Shown here: positions 14,578-23,756 of the stretch, piece by piece
Layout: each line of letters opens with the position of its first letter
How positions within the stretch are numbered: the first letter of the stretch is position 1
From: Pseudomonadota bacterium
Lineage (GTDB): Bacteria; Pseudomonadota; Gammaproteobacteria; Steroidobacterales; Woeseiaceae
NCBI GenBank assembly: GCA_022572185.1
Contig: JACZWL010000030.1
Coordinates: forward strand, 1-36,549
DNA: 36,549 bases
Direction of reading: 5' to 3'
The notes under the pieces: generated by a model
Seen by the model: only the letters and a program-made list of their open reading frames with translations
Databases searched by the model: none
What the model was told of the DNA's origin: nothing
Position numbers and translations under genes: made by a program

Positions 14578-15564
14578 TTACCTTGTTTTCGATGCCATCA
14601 GAAGAGACGGGAGACCTGAAGAGTAGCTGTAATCGAGCAAATCTTCAGCCCAGTCAATCAAAAGGCTGTCCAGTGTCAGCTGCACGTTAAATGAACCCAC
14701 CGGCTGGCCTCGCAGCCGATTGATGATATCTAGATAACAGAACATATTTCGTCTGTCTATGCGCTTCAGCACAGAATCACCGACGGCCCGGTCGGCGGCC
14801 GGCATGCCGGCTCCGAATGCGCCAACGATGCACTGTTGAATCTCACGGCAAAGCCAGTCGAGGACAAAGTCTGGTTCGTATTTTGCCCATTTTGCCGCCA
14901 CATCCAACGGTGCCGCCTCTTTCCCGGATAATGCCCGGAAGTCGCGGGACATCGCCTCCGCCGCCTCAAGGCGCTCAGAAGCCACGACAGCCGCCAGTGG
15001 CGCATTTCCTGCCGCCCGCAGCGCCTGGGGCCAGCTTGCGGCCGGTTGCAGGCGGTCGAGCCATGCCAGGCTCTCCGACTCAGGCGGGACCGGAATGGTG
15101 ATCCGCTGGCAGCGGCTGAAAATCGTCGCCGGTAAGCGTCCGGTTTTGTCCACAACCAGCACAATCAATGTGTCGCCAGGCGGCTCTTCCAGCGTCTTGA
15201 GCAGGCTGTTGGCGGCGTTTGCAGTCATCACATTGGCTGGCTCAACGACAGCGACCTTGCCGCCCCCCGCAAAACTGGTCAGGCTGAGATCCGCCACGAG
15301 CTGACGTATCTGCTCGATGCCGATAGTGTGTTTGTCTTCAGGGGGACCAATCCACCGCAGGTCAGCGTGTTCGGGGATAGCAAAAGGGTATTCCGGCAAA
15401 TCACTGCTATCACCGATTCCCAGTCGCTGCCTGGCAATCCAGGCAGCCGCGCAGCGTTTTCCGACACCGGCCGCACCCAAGAGCATCACAGCATGCGGAA
15501 CCCGCTCCTGTACAGCCATTCCCCGCCAGGAATTGGCGAACTGACTTAGCCAGTTAAGTTCCAT
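14578..15564 (-). CDS. holB: DNA polymerase III delta prime subunit
   Basis: 328 residues. LLGAAGVGKRCAAAWIA near residues 29-45 is the modified Walker A loop, NAANSLLKTLEEPP the Glu-rich clamp-loader segment, and TIFSRCQRI the SRC motif of sensor 1; the C-terminal third is the helical collar domain. It is a stator in the clamp loader that opens the beta clamp. The four-Cys zinc module of E. coli delta prime between Walker A and B is missing here: that stretch reads LPEYPFAIPEHADLRWIGPP with no Cys. It lies between tmk (30-base gap) and pilZ. Confidence 0.93.
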   Translation of the reverse strand: MELNWLSQFANSWRGMAVQERVPHAVMLLGAAGVGKRCAAAWIARQRLGIGDSSDLPEYPFAIPEHADLRWIGPPEDKHTIGIEQIRQLVADLSLTSFAGGGKVAVVEPANVMTANAANSLLKTLEEPPGDTLIVLVVDKTGRLPATIFSRCQRITIPVPPESESLAWLDRLQPAASWPQALRAAGNAPLAAVVASERLEAAEAMSRDFRALSGKEAAPLDVAAKWAKYEPDFVLDWLCREIQQCIVGAFGAGMPAADRAVGDSVLKRIDRRNMFCYLDIINRLRGQPVGSFNVQLTLDSLLIDWAEDLLDYSYSSGLPSLLMASKTR

Positions 15565-15594
15565 TTTTCATCTGTTTATCTTGCATTATTAATG

Positions 15595-16224
15595 TTAATT
15601 CTCTTCATACAGCCGGTCCGCGATTTCCTTGATTGCCACCTGCACCTGGTCCAGGGGCTGGCTCGCGTCGATGACGGCAAATCGCTCCGGCTCAGAATCA
15701 GCCAGGGCAAGATATCCTTCCCGAACCCGGGCGTAAAAGTCGGTTTTTTCGATCTCGAGCCGATCAGCGGCACCCCTGCGCCCTGCCCTGTCCATGCCGA
15801 CCTCTGCCGGCGCATCGAGCAATATCGTCAAGTCGGGCTGCAATTCCCCCTGCACCCAATCCGCGAGTGTATTGATCTTATCCTGATTGAGCCCACGACC
15901 ATTGCCCTGGTAGGCCCGGCTCGCGTCCGTAAACCTGTCGCATACCACCCACCGGCCGGCATCGAGCGCCGGCCTGATGGCATTGCTGATATGCAATGAC
16001 CGGGCTGCGAAAAACAACAGGAGCTCCGCGATGTCGGTCATCGGCTCCTCGCCGTGCTCTAGTAACAACTCACGAATCCGTTCGGCCATCGGCGTGCCAC
16101 CCGGCTCGCGTGTACGGACGACAGTGAATCCCTTGTCCTCGATCAATTCTGCAAGAAACTCGATGTTGGTCGACTTTCCAACACCCTCGATGCCCTCAAC
16201 GGTGATGAACTTACCTCGATGCAT
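15595..16224 (-). CDS. tmk: Thymidylate kinase
   Basis: 209 residues. The P-loop is EGIEGVGKST (residues 10-19). REPGGTPMAERIRELL is the substrate-binding loop, DRFTDASRAYQGNGRGL the DR(Y/F) motif with base contacts, and DRAGRRGAADRLE the LID region with arginines, as in the E. coli type. It phosphorylates dTMP to dTDP for DNA synthesis in the cytoplasm. The start ATG overlaps the mltG stop by one base (TAATG), so translation is probably coupled. Downstream holB follows after 30 bases. Confidence 0.96.
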   Translation of the reverse strand: MHRGKFITVEGIEGVGKSTNIEFLAELIEDKGFTVVRTREPGGTPMAERIRELLLEHGEEPMTDIAELLLFFAARSLHISNAIRPALDAGRWVVCDRFTDASRAYQGNGRGLNQDKINTLADWVQGELQPDLTILLDAPAEVGMDRAGRRGAADRLEIEKTDFYARVREGYLALADSEPERFAVIDASQPLDQVQVAIKEIADRLYEEN

Positions 16225-17264
16225 TACTGCCCCTGCCTCTTGATTCTTGCGGCACGCTGCCTGGCAAGATACTCCCTGACCGCAGCATCATGCTGCTCTT
16301 TCGTCTCTGAAAACTGGTGACCACCATCGCCAAGCCCCGTTGCGACGAAATAGAGCTCGGTGCCCGGGGCAGGATGCATAGCCGCGTTGATCGCGGCTTT
16401 GCCTGGCAAAGCGATCGGCGTCGGCGGCAGTCCTATCCGTGTGTATGTATTGTACGGTGTGTCGGTTTTCAGGTCGCGCCGAGTCAGATTTCCGTTGAAA
16501 GACTCACCGATACCATAGATAACCGTAGGATCTGTTTGCAGGCGCATGCGTTTTTGCAGTCTTCTGACAAAAACGCCCGATATCTTCGATCTCTCGTCGG
16601 CACGCGCAGTTTCTTTTTCAATAATCGATGCGAGAATCAGTGCTTCGTAGGGACTTTTCAGAGGCAGACCTTCATCGCGGCCGGCCCACTCGGCTGCAAG
16701 TGTTTCCTGCATCAGCTCGAATGCCTGCCTGAGAATTTCTATATCCTTGGTGCGTTTTGGAAACCGGTAGGTCTCGGGCAGGAACAACCCTTCGGGATGT
16801 GTGGCTGATGTCACGAATGACTCAAGCAACCGCGGCCAGTCCTCGACCGTCACGCTATGCTCGATGGCAGGGTGCGCTGCCAGTGCCTGTATCAGTTCAC
16901 GGTATGTCCATCCCTCGACGGCCGTAAAGGAATGAAGTTGTACATCGCCGGACACAAACTTGTCGAGCAGATCGCGGGGCGTACTGCCGGCATGGATCCG
17001 GTACTCGCCTGCCCTGATTGAACCTGCACGCCCCGTCAACTGCGCATACCAGCGGAAGACTTGCGGATTTCTCAAAATACCCTGTTCCGCGAGCTCGTCG
17101 CCGATCGTCGCAAGTGCCGAACCGGAGTGGATTTCAAACACGACGCCGCCCTCGGGCACCTGCAGGGGTGAGCCAAGGACGCGATTGACCTGCCAAAGGC
17201 TGAAGCCGGTGCCCAGGACGGCTGCAACAAGCAGGATGATCAGGAGCCGGACCGACGGCTTCAT
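16224..17264 (-). CDS. mltG: Endolytic murein transglycosylase
   Basis: 346 residues. One N-terminal membrane helix (about residues 5-24, VRLLIILLVAAVLGTGFSLW), a LysM-like part (about 40-105), then the YceG domain with ASIIEKETARADER, catalytic Glu216, and RMRLQTDPTVIYGIG. It cuts nascent peptidoglycan strands near the outer face of the inner membrane and so sets glycan length. The start is ATG 17264, which overlaps the pabC stop as ATGA; a GTG three codons earlier (17273) is the alternative. Order pabC-mltG-tmk-holB is standard for gammaproteobacteria. Confidence 0.95.
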   Translation of the reverse strand: MKPSVRLLIILLVAAVLGTGFSLWQVNRVLGSPLQVPEGGVVFEIHSGSALATIGDELAEQGILRNPQVFRWYAQLTGRAGSIRAGEYRIHAGSTPRDLLDKFVSGDVQLHSFTAVEGWTYRELIQALAAHPAIEHSVTVEDWPRLLESFVTSATHPEGLFLPETYRFPKRTKDIEILRQAFELMQETLAAEWAGRDEGLPLKSPYEALILASIIEKETARADERSKISGVFVRRLQKRMRLQTDPTVIYGIGESFNGNLTRRDLKTDTPYNTYTRIGLPPTPIALPGKAAINAAMHPAPGTELYFVATGLGDGGHQFSETKEQHDAAVREYLARQRAARIKRQGQ

Positions 17265-18109
17265 AAGCGGCACTCGCCGATACCGGCTTGTTCAAGACCA
17301 GCCATCAGCCGGCGGGTCACGGGTCCGGGCCGCCAGCGAAGCTTCCCGCACGCCCGTACCGGCCAGAGCCCGATCTGGCTGTTGGTGACGAAAACTTCAT
17401 CCGCTTGCTGCAACATGTCAGGCTGAATCCTGGCTGCCTCATAATCAATCCTTAATCTGTCTGCAGTTCGCAGCAAATGATGGCGCATAACACCGCAAAT
17501 TCCCGCATGCGTAATCGCCGGCGTCAAGACGCTAGAACCAAAGACCAGGAACACGTTGCTCATGGTACCGCAGATCAGGTTACCTTCCGTGTCCATCATC
17601 AGGCGCTCCGTGCACCCGGGTTCAGCGTGTTCGGCTGCCGCCAGGACCTGTTCCAGCCGGTTGAGCGTCTTGATGCCTGCCAGTTGCGGTTGCCGGGCGA
17701 GTCTTCCTTTACTAAGACTGACGATAATCCCGTCACGGTAGTACTGAACCGGATAAGAAGTCCGCTCGAAAATTCCGATCCGTAGTACCGGCTGTGTCAT
17801 TTCCGACGGTGCGTAGCCGCGTCGTCCTTCGCCGCGACTGAGAATAATCTTTGCAGTGCAGTCAGCACCGTCGAATCCTGCGGTCTTGATCGCAAACTGC
17901 AAACCGTCGGGTACCGTTGCTATGGGCGGCTTATCGATATTCAGTCGGTGGCAGCCAAGTTCCAGCCGATCGAGGTGGAGATCCAACAAGCGAGGTCGTC
18001 CCGACCTGACGGCGATCGTTTCAAACAGACCATCGCCATAATGCAAGGCACGATCGCCGATCGGCACCGTGTCGACTTCCAGATCGTTTTGGAACCAGCG
18101 GCCCGTCAA
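17261..18109 (-). CDS. pabC: 4-amino-4-deoxychorismate lyase
   Basis: 282 residues of the class IV PLP aminotransferase fold. RALHYGDGLFETI (20-32) is the N-terminal signature; LAGIKTLNRLEQVLA carries the Schiff-base Lys147; RLMMDTEGNLICGTMSNVF is the cofactor-binding turn. It releases pyruvate from aminodeoxychorismate to give 4-aminobenzoate for folate. The start is TTG at 18109, overlapping the pabB stop as TTGA, so it is likely to be translated by coupling. It overlaps mltG at the other end. Confidence 0.94.
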   Translation of the reverse strand: MTGRWFQNDLEVDTVPIGDRALHYGDGLFETIAVRSGRPRLLDLHLDRLELGCHRLNIDKPPIATVPDGLQFAIKTAGFDGADCTAKIILSRGEGRRGYAPSEMTQPVLRIGIFERTSYPVQYYRDGIIVSLSKGRLARQPQLAGIKTLNRLEQVLAAAEHAEPGCTERLMMDTEGNLICGTMSNVFLVFGSSVLTPAITHAGICGVMRHHLLRTADRLRIDYEAARIQPDMLQQADEVFVTNSQIGLWPVRACGKLRWRPGPVTRRLMAGLEQAGIGECRL

Positions 18110-19500
18110 GTCAAAGCCATTATCATGCCTTTGGCTTTGGCACGCGTTTCGGCCAATTCGGCCTGCGGATCCGAATCGGCAACAATTCCCGAACCTGCGC
18201 GCAACTCCACTGAATTGCCGTGCGCACCATTGCCGTGCACGATGATCGTACGTATCAATATATTCAGATCGAGACTGCCATCACGATTGAGATATCCAAA
18301 CGATCCCGTATACGCCCCCCTCGGCCCTTGTTCCAACTCGGCGATGATTTCCATGCAACGGACTTTGGGACATCCCGTTATCGTGCCACCGGGAAAAACT
18401 GCGCGGATGGCCTGTCCGGGCGTCACGTCTTCCCGCAACAGGCCCCGCACGTTGGACACAATGTGGTGGACGTGCGCATAACTTTCCACAACCATCATCT
18501 CGTCGACCTCAACCGTGCCGGCTTTACAGACGCGCCCAAGGTCATTGCGCTCGAGATCGATCAGCATGACATGTTCGGCCCGCTCTTTCGGGTGTGAAAT
18601 CAACTCTGCCGACAGCACCGTGTCCTGATGGCGGTCCACGCCGCGCGGCCTTGTTCCCGCTATCGGCCGAGTAGATATAACGCCGTTTTGGACCGACAAC
18701 AGCCGTTCAGGCGAGGAGGAAACGATGGCCGTGTCTTCCCAGCACGCAAGCCCTGCAAACGGCGCTGGATTTGAATTGCAAAGCTTCGCATATATCGCGT
18801 CGCTGCTGAGTTTTGCATCGACCTCGGTGGACCAACGGCGCGACAAATTAGCCTGAAAAATATCGCCGTTCGAAATATAGTCTTTCGCTTTCCGGACAGC
18901 GTTCAGAAACGACTCGGGTGGCTCCTCCCTTGTTACCGGGCCGGTCCTGGTCTCTTTTTCCGAAGTTTTTTCGCTTGCGCGCGTGTTGGCTGCATCCGAC
19001 AGTAATTCGCGGAGACGGCTGCCCCGTTTGTCTTCACTGACCACATGAAAACTATCGTGCTTATGATCATGGATGATTGCTGCCTGACAACGCACCGCAA
19101 ACGCTGTCGGTAATACGGGGTCCGGTGACAGTCGCAGCGTTGGTTCGATTTCGGCAGCGAGCTCATAGCCAAGATACAGAAACCACCCGCCGAAAAACGG
19201 CAGCTGCTGGCTCGTGACGGTCGTCTGCTCTGAATTCCACCACGCATCAAGACTATCGAGAAATCCATCGCTCTTCGCGGCACCCGGGCCACTGATATCG
19301 TGTAGCTTCTCCAGCACCAGCCGTTCGCCCGGCAACGCGAACAGAATATCGTAGCGGCCCAAGCGAGAGCCCGATGCCGAGCTTTGCAGCAGGAATGGAT
19401 ATTTTTGCGGAAATTGCCGGTGCAGCTCGCGCAGATCGACCCTGACGTCGAGATTACGAACAACGGTGTCGATGCTCACATCAAAGGAGCGCGCTGCCAC
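18106..19500 (-). CDS. pabB: Aminodeoxychorismate synthase component I
   Basis: 464 residues of the chorismate-utilising family. NGDIFQANLSRRW, SSSPERLLSV, HPKERAEHVMLIDLERNDLG, and PGGTITGCPKVRCMEIIAEL give the chorismate site and metal ligands. It aminates chorismate with ammonia from a glutaminase partner (pabA, not in the window). Residues 279-283 read PIAGT, where E. coli PabB has PIKGT with the nucleophile Lys274; anthranilate synthases have Ala there. The neighbour pabC argues strongly for PabB. The start is GTG 19500, ten bases after the fabF stop; no strong ribosome binding site, so coupling to fabF is likely. A poorly conserved linker (about 160-195) follows the N-terminal domain. 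Confidence 0.9.
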   Translation of the reverse strand: MAARSFDVSIDTVVRNLDVRVDLRELHRQFPQKYPFLLQSSASGSRLGRYDILFALPGERLVLEKLHDISGPGAAKSDGFLDSLDAWWNSEQTTVTSQQLPFFGGWFLYLGYELAAEIEPTLRLSPDPVLPTAFAVRCQAAIIHDHKHDSFHVVSEDKRGSRLRELLSDAANTRASEKTSEKETRTGPVTREEPPESFLNAVRKAKDYISNGDIFQANLSRRWSTEVDAKLSSDAIYAKLCNSNPAPFAGLACWEDTAIVSSSPERLLSVQNGVISTRPIAGTRPRGVDRHQDTVLSAELISHPKERAEHVMLIDLERNDLGRVCKAGTVEVDEMMVVESYAHVHHIVSNVRGLLREDVTPGQAIRAVFPGGTITGCPKVRCMEIIAELEQGPRGAYTGSFGYLNRDGSLDLNILIRTIIVHGNGAHGNSVELRAGSGIVADSDPQAELAETRAKAKGMIMALT

Positions 19501-19510
19501 GGCGATACAC

Positions 19511-20752
19511 TCAGTCTAATGCTCGAAAAATCAGGCTTCCGTTGGTGCCGCCGAATCCGAATGAATTTGAAATTACGGTGCGTACTTTTGCATCTCTGGC
19601 CGTATTCGGCACGTAGTCGAGATCGCATTCCGGATCAGGTGTTTCGAGATTAATCGTCGGCGGCAAAACCTGATCACGAATAGCGAGAATGGAGAAAATT
19701 GCCTCGGCGACGCCCGCCGCACCCAGCAAGTGCCCTGTGGTGGACTTTGTTGAACTCACGGCAAGCTTTTTCGCTGTGTCACCAAAGGTCCGTTTGATGC
19801 CGACAGTCTCGCCGATATCACCGGCGGGCGTCGATGTCCCATGCGCATTCAGATAATCGATTTCTGAGGGGTCGATACCGGCATCGTTCATTGCCGCGAC
19901 CATGCATTTACGGGCGCCTTCGCCGTCTGCAGGCGGCAGCGTGATGTGATAGGCGTCCGCGCTCATCCCGAAACCGATGAGTTCGGCACAAATGTTCGCA
20001 CCGCGTGCCTTCGCATGCTCATACTCTTCGAGCACCACGCAGCCCGCGCCGTCACTCAACACGAAACCGTCCCGGTCTTTGTCGAACGGCCGGCTTGCCC
20101 CTTCGGGGTCGTCATTTCTCGTCGACATCGCCCGCGCTGAACAAAAGCCGCCAACGGCCATTGGCGTTGTTGCATATTCCGCGCCGCCGGCCAGCATTAC
20201 ATCTGCGTCGCCGTGCGCCACCGTGCGTGCAGCAATGCCGATGCAATGCGTTGATGTCGCGCAGGCTGACACAATTGACAGATTAGGCCCGGTTATCCCA
20301 TGCATGATGCTGACGTGGCCGGAAATCATGTTGATGATGCTGCCGGGAACGAAAAACGGCGAAATTTTTCTCGGGCCGCCATCAAGCAACTTCCGGTGAT
20401 TGTTCTCAATCGTGAGAAGGCCCCCGATACCGGCGCCCATTGCCACCCCAATACGATGACCGTTTTCCTCGGAAATTTCCAGTCCGGAGTCAGTCAGTGC
20501 TTTGTTGCTCGCGCCGATGCCATAGTGCATGAACGGGTCCATCTTTCGTGCTTCTTTCGGCGTCAGGACTTCCGACACATCGAAACCCTTGACCGCACCA
20601 GCAATGCGAGTGCTGAATCCGGTGGTATCAAAAGCATCGATGGGCACGATCCCGGAATTGCCCTCCAGGATATTCCGCCAGGCGACTTCGAGCTGGCTGC
20701 CGACACAGGACACAATCCCCATGCCGGTGACCACGACACGTCGCTTACTCAA
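19511..20752 (-). CDS. fabF: Beta-ketoacyl-ACP synthase II
   Basis: 413 residues, the usual length. The thiolase-fold triad is present: the nucleophile in [12 protein letters not shown], His in [11 protein letters not shown], His in [23 protein letters not shown] closes the site. It condenses malonyl-ACP with acyl-ACP to lengthen the chain in the cytoplasm. The start gives [18 protein letters not shown], the family N-terminus. It follows acpP by 86 bases that hold a strong hairpin, and is followed by pabB after 10 bases. Confidence 0.96.
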   Translation of the reverse strand: MSKRRVVVTGMGIVSCVGSQLEVAWRNILEGNSGIVPIDAFDTTGFSTRIAGAVKGFDVSEVLTPKEARKMDPFMHYGIGASNKALTDSGLEISEENGHRIGVAMGAGIGGLLTIENNHRKLLDGGPRKISPFFVPGSIINMISGHVSIMHGITGPNLSIVSACATSTHCIGIAARTVAHGDADVMLAGGAEYATTPMAVGGFCSARAMSTRNDDPEGASRPFDKDRDGFVLSDGAGCVVLEEYEHAKARGANICAELIGFGMSADAYHITLPPADGEGARKCMVAAMNDAGIDPSEIDYLNAHGTSTPAGDIGETVGIKRTFGDTAKKLAVSSTKSTTGHLLGAAGVAEAIFSILAIRDQVLPPTINLETPDPECDLDYVPNTARDAKVRTVISNSFGFGGTNGSLIFRALD

Positions 20753-20810
20753 GATTATTTCCGGTTGAATGTGGCAGGACTGCCATCATTGCTTGGTGCA
20801 CGCTATCAGG

Positions 20811-20830
20811 CGCGGCGATCCTTCGCCGCG
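20811..20830 (-). promoter_or_regulatory. Intercistronic hairpin between acpP and fabF
   Basis: CGCGGCGA (20811-20818) and TCGCCGCG (20823-20830) form a perfect eight-pair G/C-rich stem with a four-base loop. On the transcribed (minus) strand it begins 8 bases after the acpP stop. No T-run follows on that strand, so it is not a standard intrinsic terminator; it could stop 3' decay and keep acpP mRNA more abundant than the fabF part, which fits the very high ACP demand. Confidence 0.6.
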
Positions 20831-20838
20831 TCCAGATT

Positions 20839-21081
20839 TTATGAATCGCTGCCGCGAGCGGTAACGAAATCGATTGCCTGTTGAACCGTCGTGATCTTTT
20901 CGGCATCTTCATCAGGAATTTCCGTTTCGAACTCCTCTTCGAGGGCCATTACCAGCTCAACGGTATCCAGTGAGTCGGCACCCAGGTCGTCAACAAAAGA
21001 AGCATCGTTTGTCACTTCTTCTTCTTTCACACCCAATTGCTCGGCAACGATGCTTTTTACTTGCGCTTCAATACTGCTCAT
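20839..21081 (-). CDS. acpP: Acyl carrier protein
   Basis: 80 residues, acidic, four helices. [18 protein letters not shown] has Ser37 as the site of 4'-phosphopantetheine attachment in the DSL motif. It carries the growing acyl chain between FabD, FabG and FabF encoded on either side. A strong GAGGAGA site lies about ten bases upstream of ATG 21081. A 254-base gap separates it from fabG, longer than the other gaps in the cluster, and probably holds its own promoter. Confidence 0.98.
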   Translation of the reverse strand: MSSIEAQVKSIVAEQLGVKEEEVTNDASFVDDLGADSLDTVELVMALEEEFETEIPDEDAEKITTVQQAIDFVTARGSDS

Positions 21082-21161
21082 GGTGTTCGCTTCTCCTCAG
21101 GAAGAGACTTCGAAAAATAATTCCGGATCTGTCTGGAACCGGAGTTGGTGACGGCGATTTT

Positions 21162-21190
21162 CTAGTAAATTAACGCCAAATATTATTCAA
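21162..21190 (-). promoter_or_regulatory. Possible acpP promoter
   Basis: On the minus strand TTGAAT (21185-21190) and TACTAG (21162-21167) are 17 bases apart in an A/T-rich stretch about 80 bases upstream of the acpP start. The -10 is poor (three of six). The long fabG-acpP gap and the high ACP need argue for a promoter here; the exact place is a guess. Confidence 0.25.
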
Positions 21191-21335
21191 TCACGGCGCG
21201 GAATTTACCGCTCAGTGTCATCGCTCAGCGCCGTATCTCCTTGATTATTCAAGCCTCGACCATGCCGTGGCACGGTATTGTATGTGAATCCTTTTTGGCA
21301 ATCTACAAGTCGAAGTGGCATTTTTCGCACCCCTG

Positions 21336-22091
21336 TCAATCCATCAGCATGCCGCCGTTGACATGAAGGGTCTCGCCGGTGATATAGGCTGCCGCGTCGG
21401 AGGCTAAAAATACCACGGAATCGGCAATATCCTGGGCCTCGCCAAGCCTTTTGAGCGGCACCTGACCGAGCATTGCCGTACGCTGGTCTTCGGACAGTAC
21501 ACGAGTCATGTCTGTATCGATAAAACCGGGTGCGACGACGTTCACCGTTATGTGTCGGGAACCGACCTCACGCGCCAGCGATTTCGAGAATCCGATAATA
21601 CCGGCCTTCGCCGCCGCATAGTTGGCCTGGCCCGCATTGCCCGTCAGACCAATAACCGACGCGATATTGATAATGCGTCCTCTCTTCGCTTTCATCATGC
21701 CGCGCAGAGCGGCCTTGCAGACCCGGAATACACCAGTCAGATTGGTCGACAGCACCGAGTCCCATTCTTCCGTCTTCATGCGCAGCAGCAGATTGTCTTT
21801 CGTAATACCCGCATTGTTCACAACGATTGTCGGCGGTCCTTCGTTGGCCTGGAGGTCGGCAATTATCGCCTGTACCGAATCATCACTGGCGACATCAAGA
21901 ACTGCGCCTCTGCCGCCGGGTCCCAGTGTCGCTGATATCGCCTCGGCGCCGTTCTCGCTTGTCGCAGTACCAATAACCGTAGCGCCTGCAGATACAAGAG
22001 ACCTGGCGATCGCCGCACCGATGCCTCGTGACGCGCCCGTAACCAAAGCGACCTGTCCTTGCAGAATGTCGGACGCGAATAAGTTGCTCAT
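21336..22091 (-). CDS. fabG: 3-oxoacyl-ACP reductase
   Basis: 251 residues of a classical short-chain dehydrogenase. TGASRGIGAAIA (18-29) binds NADPH, NNAG is present, the catalytic Ser is in INIASVIGLTGNAGQ and Tyr/Lys in NYAAAKAG; the C-terminus HVNGGMLMD is typical of FabG. It reduces 3-oxoacyl-ACP to 3-hydroxyacyl-ACP. Gene lies 34 bases after fabD and upstream of acpP, the standard order. AAGGAA/GAGAG precede ATG 22091. Confidence 0.96.
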   Translation of the reverse strand: MSNLFASDILQGQVALVTGASRGIGAAIARSLVSAGATVIGTATSENGAEAISATLGPGGRGAVLDVASDDSVQAIIADLQANEGPPTIVVNNAGITKDNLLLRMKTEEWDSVLSTNLTGVFRVCKAALRGMMKAKRGRIINIASVIGLTGNAGQANYAAAKAGIIGFSKSLAREVGSRHITVNVVAPGFIDTDMTRVLSEDQRTAMLGQVPLKRLGEAQDIADSVVFLASDAAAYITGETLHVNGGMLMD

Positions 22092-22125
22092 CTCTCAGGT
22101 TCCTTCGTAAACTTTGGCGGCAATT

Positions 22126-23049
22126 TTATTGTAATGCAGATGCGAGCGCCGCCGGTGAATCTATGCAGGCACTCGACATACTTTTGTCGATGCGCCGCGT
22201 TAATCCGGCCAGTACTTTGCCGGGGCCGCACTCGATAATTTTCGTTACACCGCTTGCAATCATCAGTTCTATCGTTTCAGCCCAACGGACCGGGTTGAAA
22301 AGTTGTCGTCTCAGCCCATCGCGAATTTGCTCGGCGCTTTCGTACCTGACGACATCCGTATTGCAAATTACGGGGATCGAAGGCACCACCAGTGCCGCTG
22401 CAGCGAGAGCTTCAGCGAGTTTTTCAGCGGCGGGTTTCATCAGTTCGCAATGCGCCGGCACGCTGACGCTCAGTAGCAAGGCACGCCGGGCACCGGCGCT
22501 CTTCGCCAGTTCGGCCGCGCGTTCGACAGCAGGTCGAGCCCCGGCAATGACAACCTGGCCGGGTGAATTGAAATTCACGGCCTGGACCACCTGGCCCTCT
22601 TCGGCCTCCCGGCACACCGACAGCACAGTTTCATCGTCGAGGCCGAGGATCGCAGCCATAGCACCGCCGCCCGCAGGCACGGCCTGTTGCATGAGTTCCG
22701 CACGCTGTTTCAACAAATTCACGGCCTCGGCAAATTCAATGGCCCCCGCACAGACGAGAGCCGTGTATTCACCCAGGCTGTGCCCGGCAAGCAGCGCCGG
22801 CTGCTCTCCGCCGGATTTCTGCCAAACACGCCAGGTCGCAACACCCGCGCTCAGCATCGCCGGCTGTGTGACGACTGTCTCGTCGAGTTTCTCTTTCGGG
22901 CCCTCTTGCACGAGTTGCCAGAGGTCGTAGCCGAGTTGCTCACTTGCCTCCGCGTAGGTTGCCCTGACCTCGGGAAACTCCGTGGCAAGATCGGCCTGCA
23001 TTGCAACCGATTGTGATCCCTGACCGGGAAATACCATGGCAAGCGTCAA
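22126..23049 (-). CDS. fabD: Malonyl-CoA:ACP transacylase
   Basis: 307 residues. VFPGQGSQ near the start, GHSLGEYTAL with nucleophile Ser91, and SVPAHCELM with the catalytic His define the family. It moves malonyl from CoA to ACP. The start is TTG 23049 with CGGAG seven bases before it, giving MTLAMVFPGQGSQ, the normal N-terminus; the ATG four codons in would cut the first strand. In most gammaproteobacteria plsX and fabH lie just upstream; here the upstream gene is rrtA after 39 bases. Confidence 0.95.
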   Translation of the reverse strand: MTLAMVFPGQGSQSVAMQADLATEFPEVRATYAEASEQLGYDLWQLVQEGPKEKLDETVVTQPAMLSAGVATWRVWQKSGGEQPALLAGHSLGEYTALVCAGAIEFAEAVNLLKQRAELMQQAVPAGGGAMAAILGLDDETVLSVCREAEEGQVVQAVNFNSPGQVVIAGARPAVERAAELAKSAGARRALLLSVSVPAHCELMKPAAEKLAEALAAAALVVPSIPVICNTDVVRYESAEQIRDGLRRQLFNPVRWAETIELMIASGVTKIIECGPGKVLAGLTRRIDKSMSSACIDSPAALASALQ

Positions 23050-23088
23050 TTTATTCTCCGTTCTTATGTCGCGCAGAAACGCCGCGTA

Positions 23089-23712
23089 TTATATCGGCGA
23101 CTTTGCCATGTCTCTGTTCCAGAATACAGCAGCGGTGGCCACGCCCGCCAATACACCGTATAGATGGGCATTGACGACGACATCACCGCCGGCAGATTGT
23201 TCGGAACCAGGTAACGGCCCGACCAGTTGTTCGAACACGATTTTCACCACGACCACCACGCCGATAAACATCGCTTCCCGCGGTATCGCCGGAAACCCTT
23301 TCACGATACCCGCGGCCAGCATGCCGTGCAAAAAGCCCGACATCCCGACGTACCAGGTGAGTTGAGCGTCGAAAAACCACAATCCTGCATCGATGCCGGC
23401 AATTGATACAGCGATCACAATCAGCCATTGCCGCAATCTGAAACGCATGCCGACCAAGAACCAGACCAGTACCAGCCCGAACGCATTGAGGAAAAAATGA
23501 TTCGGGCCGAGGTGCACAAAATGTCCGCTGATCAGGCGCCATAACTCGCCTGCCGATATCGCTGCGCGGTCGAATTGCAGAAATGAGCGGCCGGAGTCGC
23601 CGAATAGCTCGATAATGCCGCTTGAAATGATCAAGACAGCCGGTAGCCGCCAATGGGAAATACGTCGCAGAATCGCAAGTCTCGCGTTGTTTTGATCTTG
23701 GCCTAAGCCCAT
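23089..23712 (-). CDS. rrtA: Rhombosortase (rhomboid-family intramembrane serine protease)
   Basis: 207 residues with about six hydrophobic segments. GHFVHLGPNHFFLN (63-76) is the conserved His/Asn loop; GMSGFLHG has nucleophile Ser125 and the GxSGxLHG pattern of rhombosortases; NAHLYGVLAG gives the catalytic His183. Rhombosortases cut proteins that end in a GlyGly-CTERM tail, which are exported by type II secretion and handed to the surface. No GlyGly-CTERM protein is seen in the window. It is divergent from the gspG-N operon (85 bases between starts) and is the first gene of the fabD cluster strand. Confidence 0.88.
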   Translation of the reverse strand: MGLGQDQNNARLAILRRISHWRLPAVLIISSGIIELFGDSGRSFLQFDRAAISAGELWRLISGHFVHLGPNHFFLNAFGLVLVWFLVGMRFRLRQWLIVIAVSIAGIDAGLWFFDAQLTWYVGMSGFLHGMLAAGIVKGFPAIPREAMFIGVVVVVKIVFEQLVGPLPGSEQSAGGDVVVNAHLYGVLAGVATAAVFWNRDMAKSPI

Positions 23713-23756
23713 GTTTGATATACTGACGTTTATTCCGTTAGCGAGTCAACGCAAGA

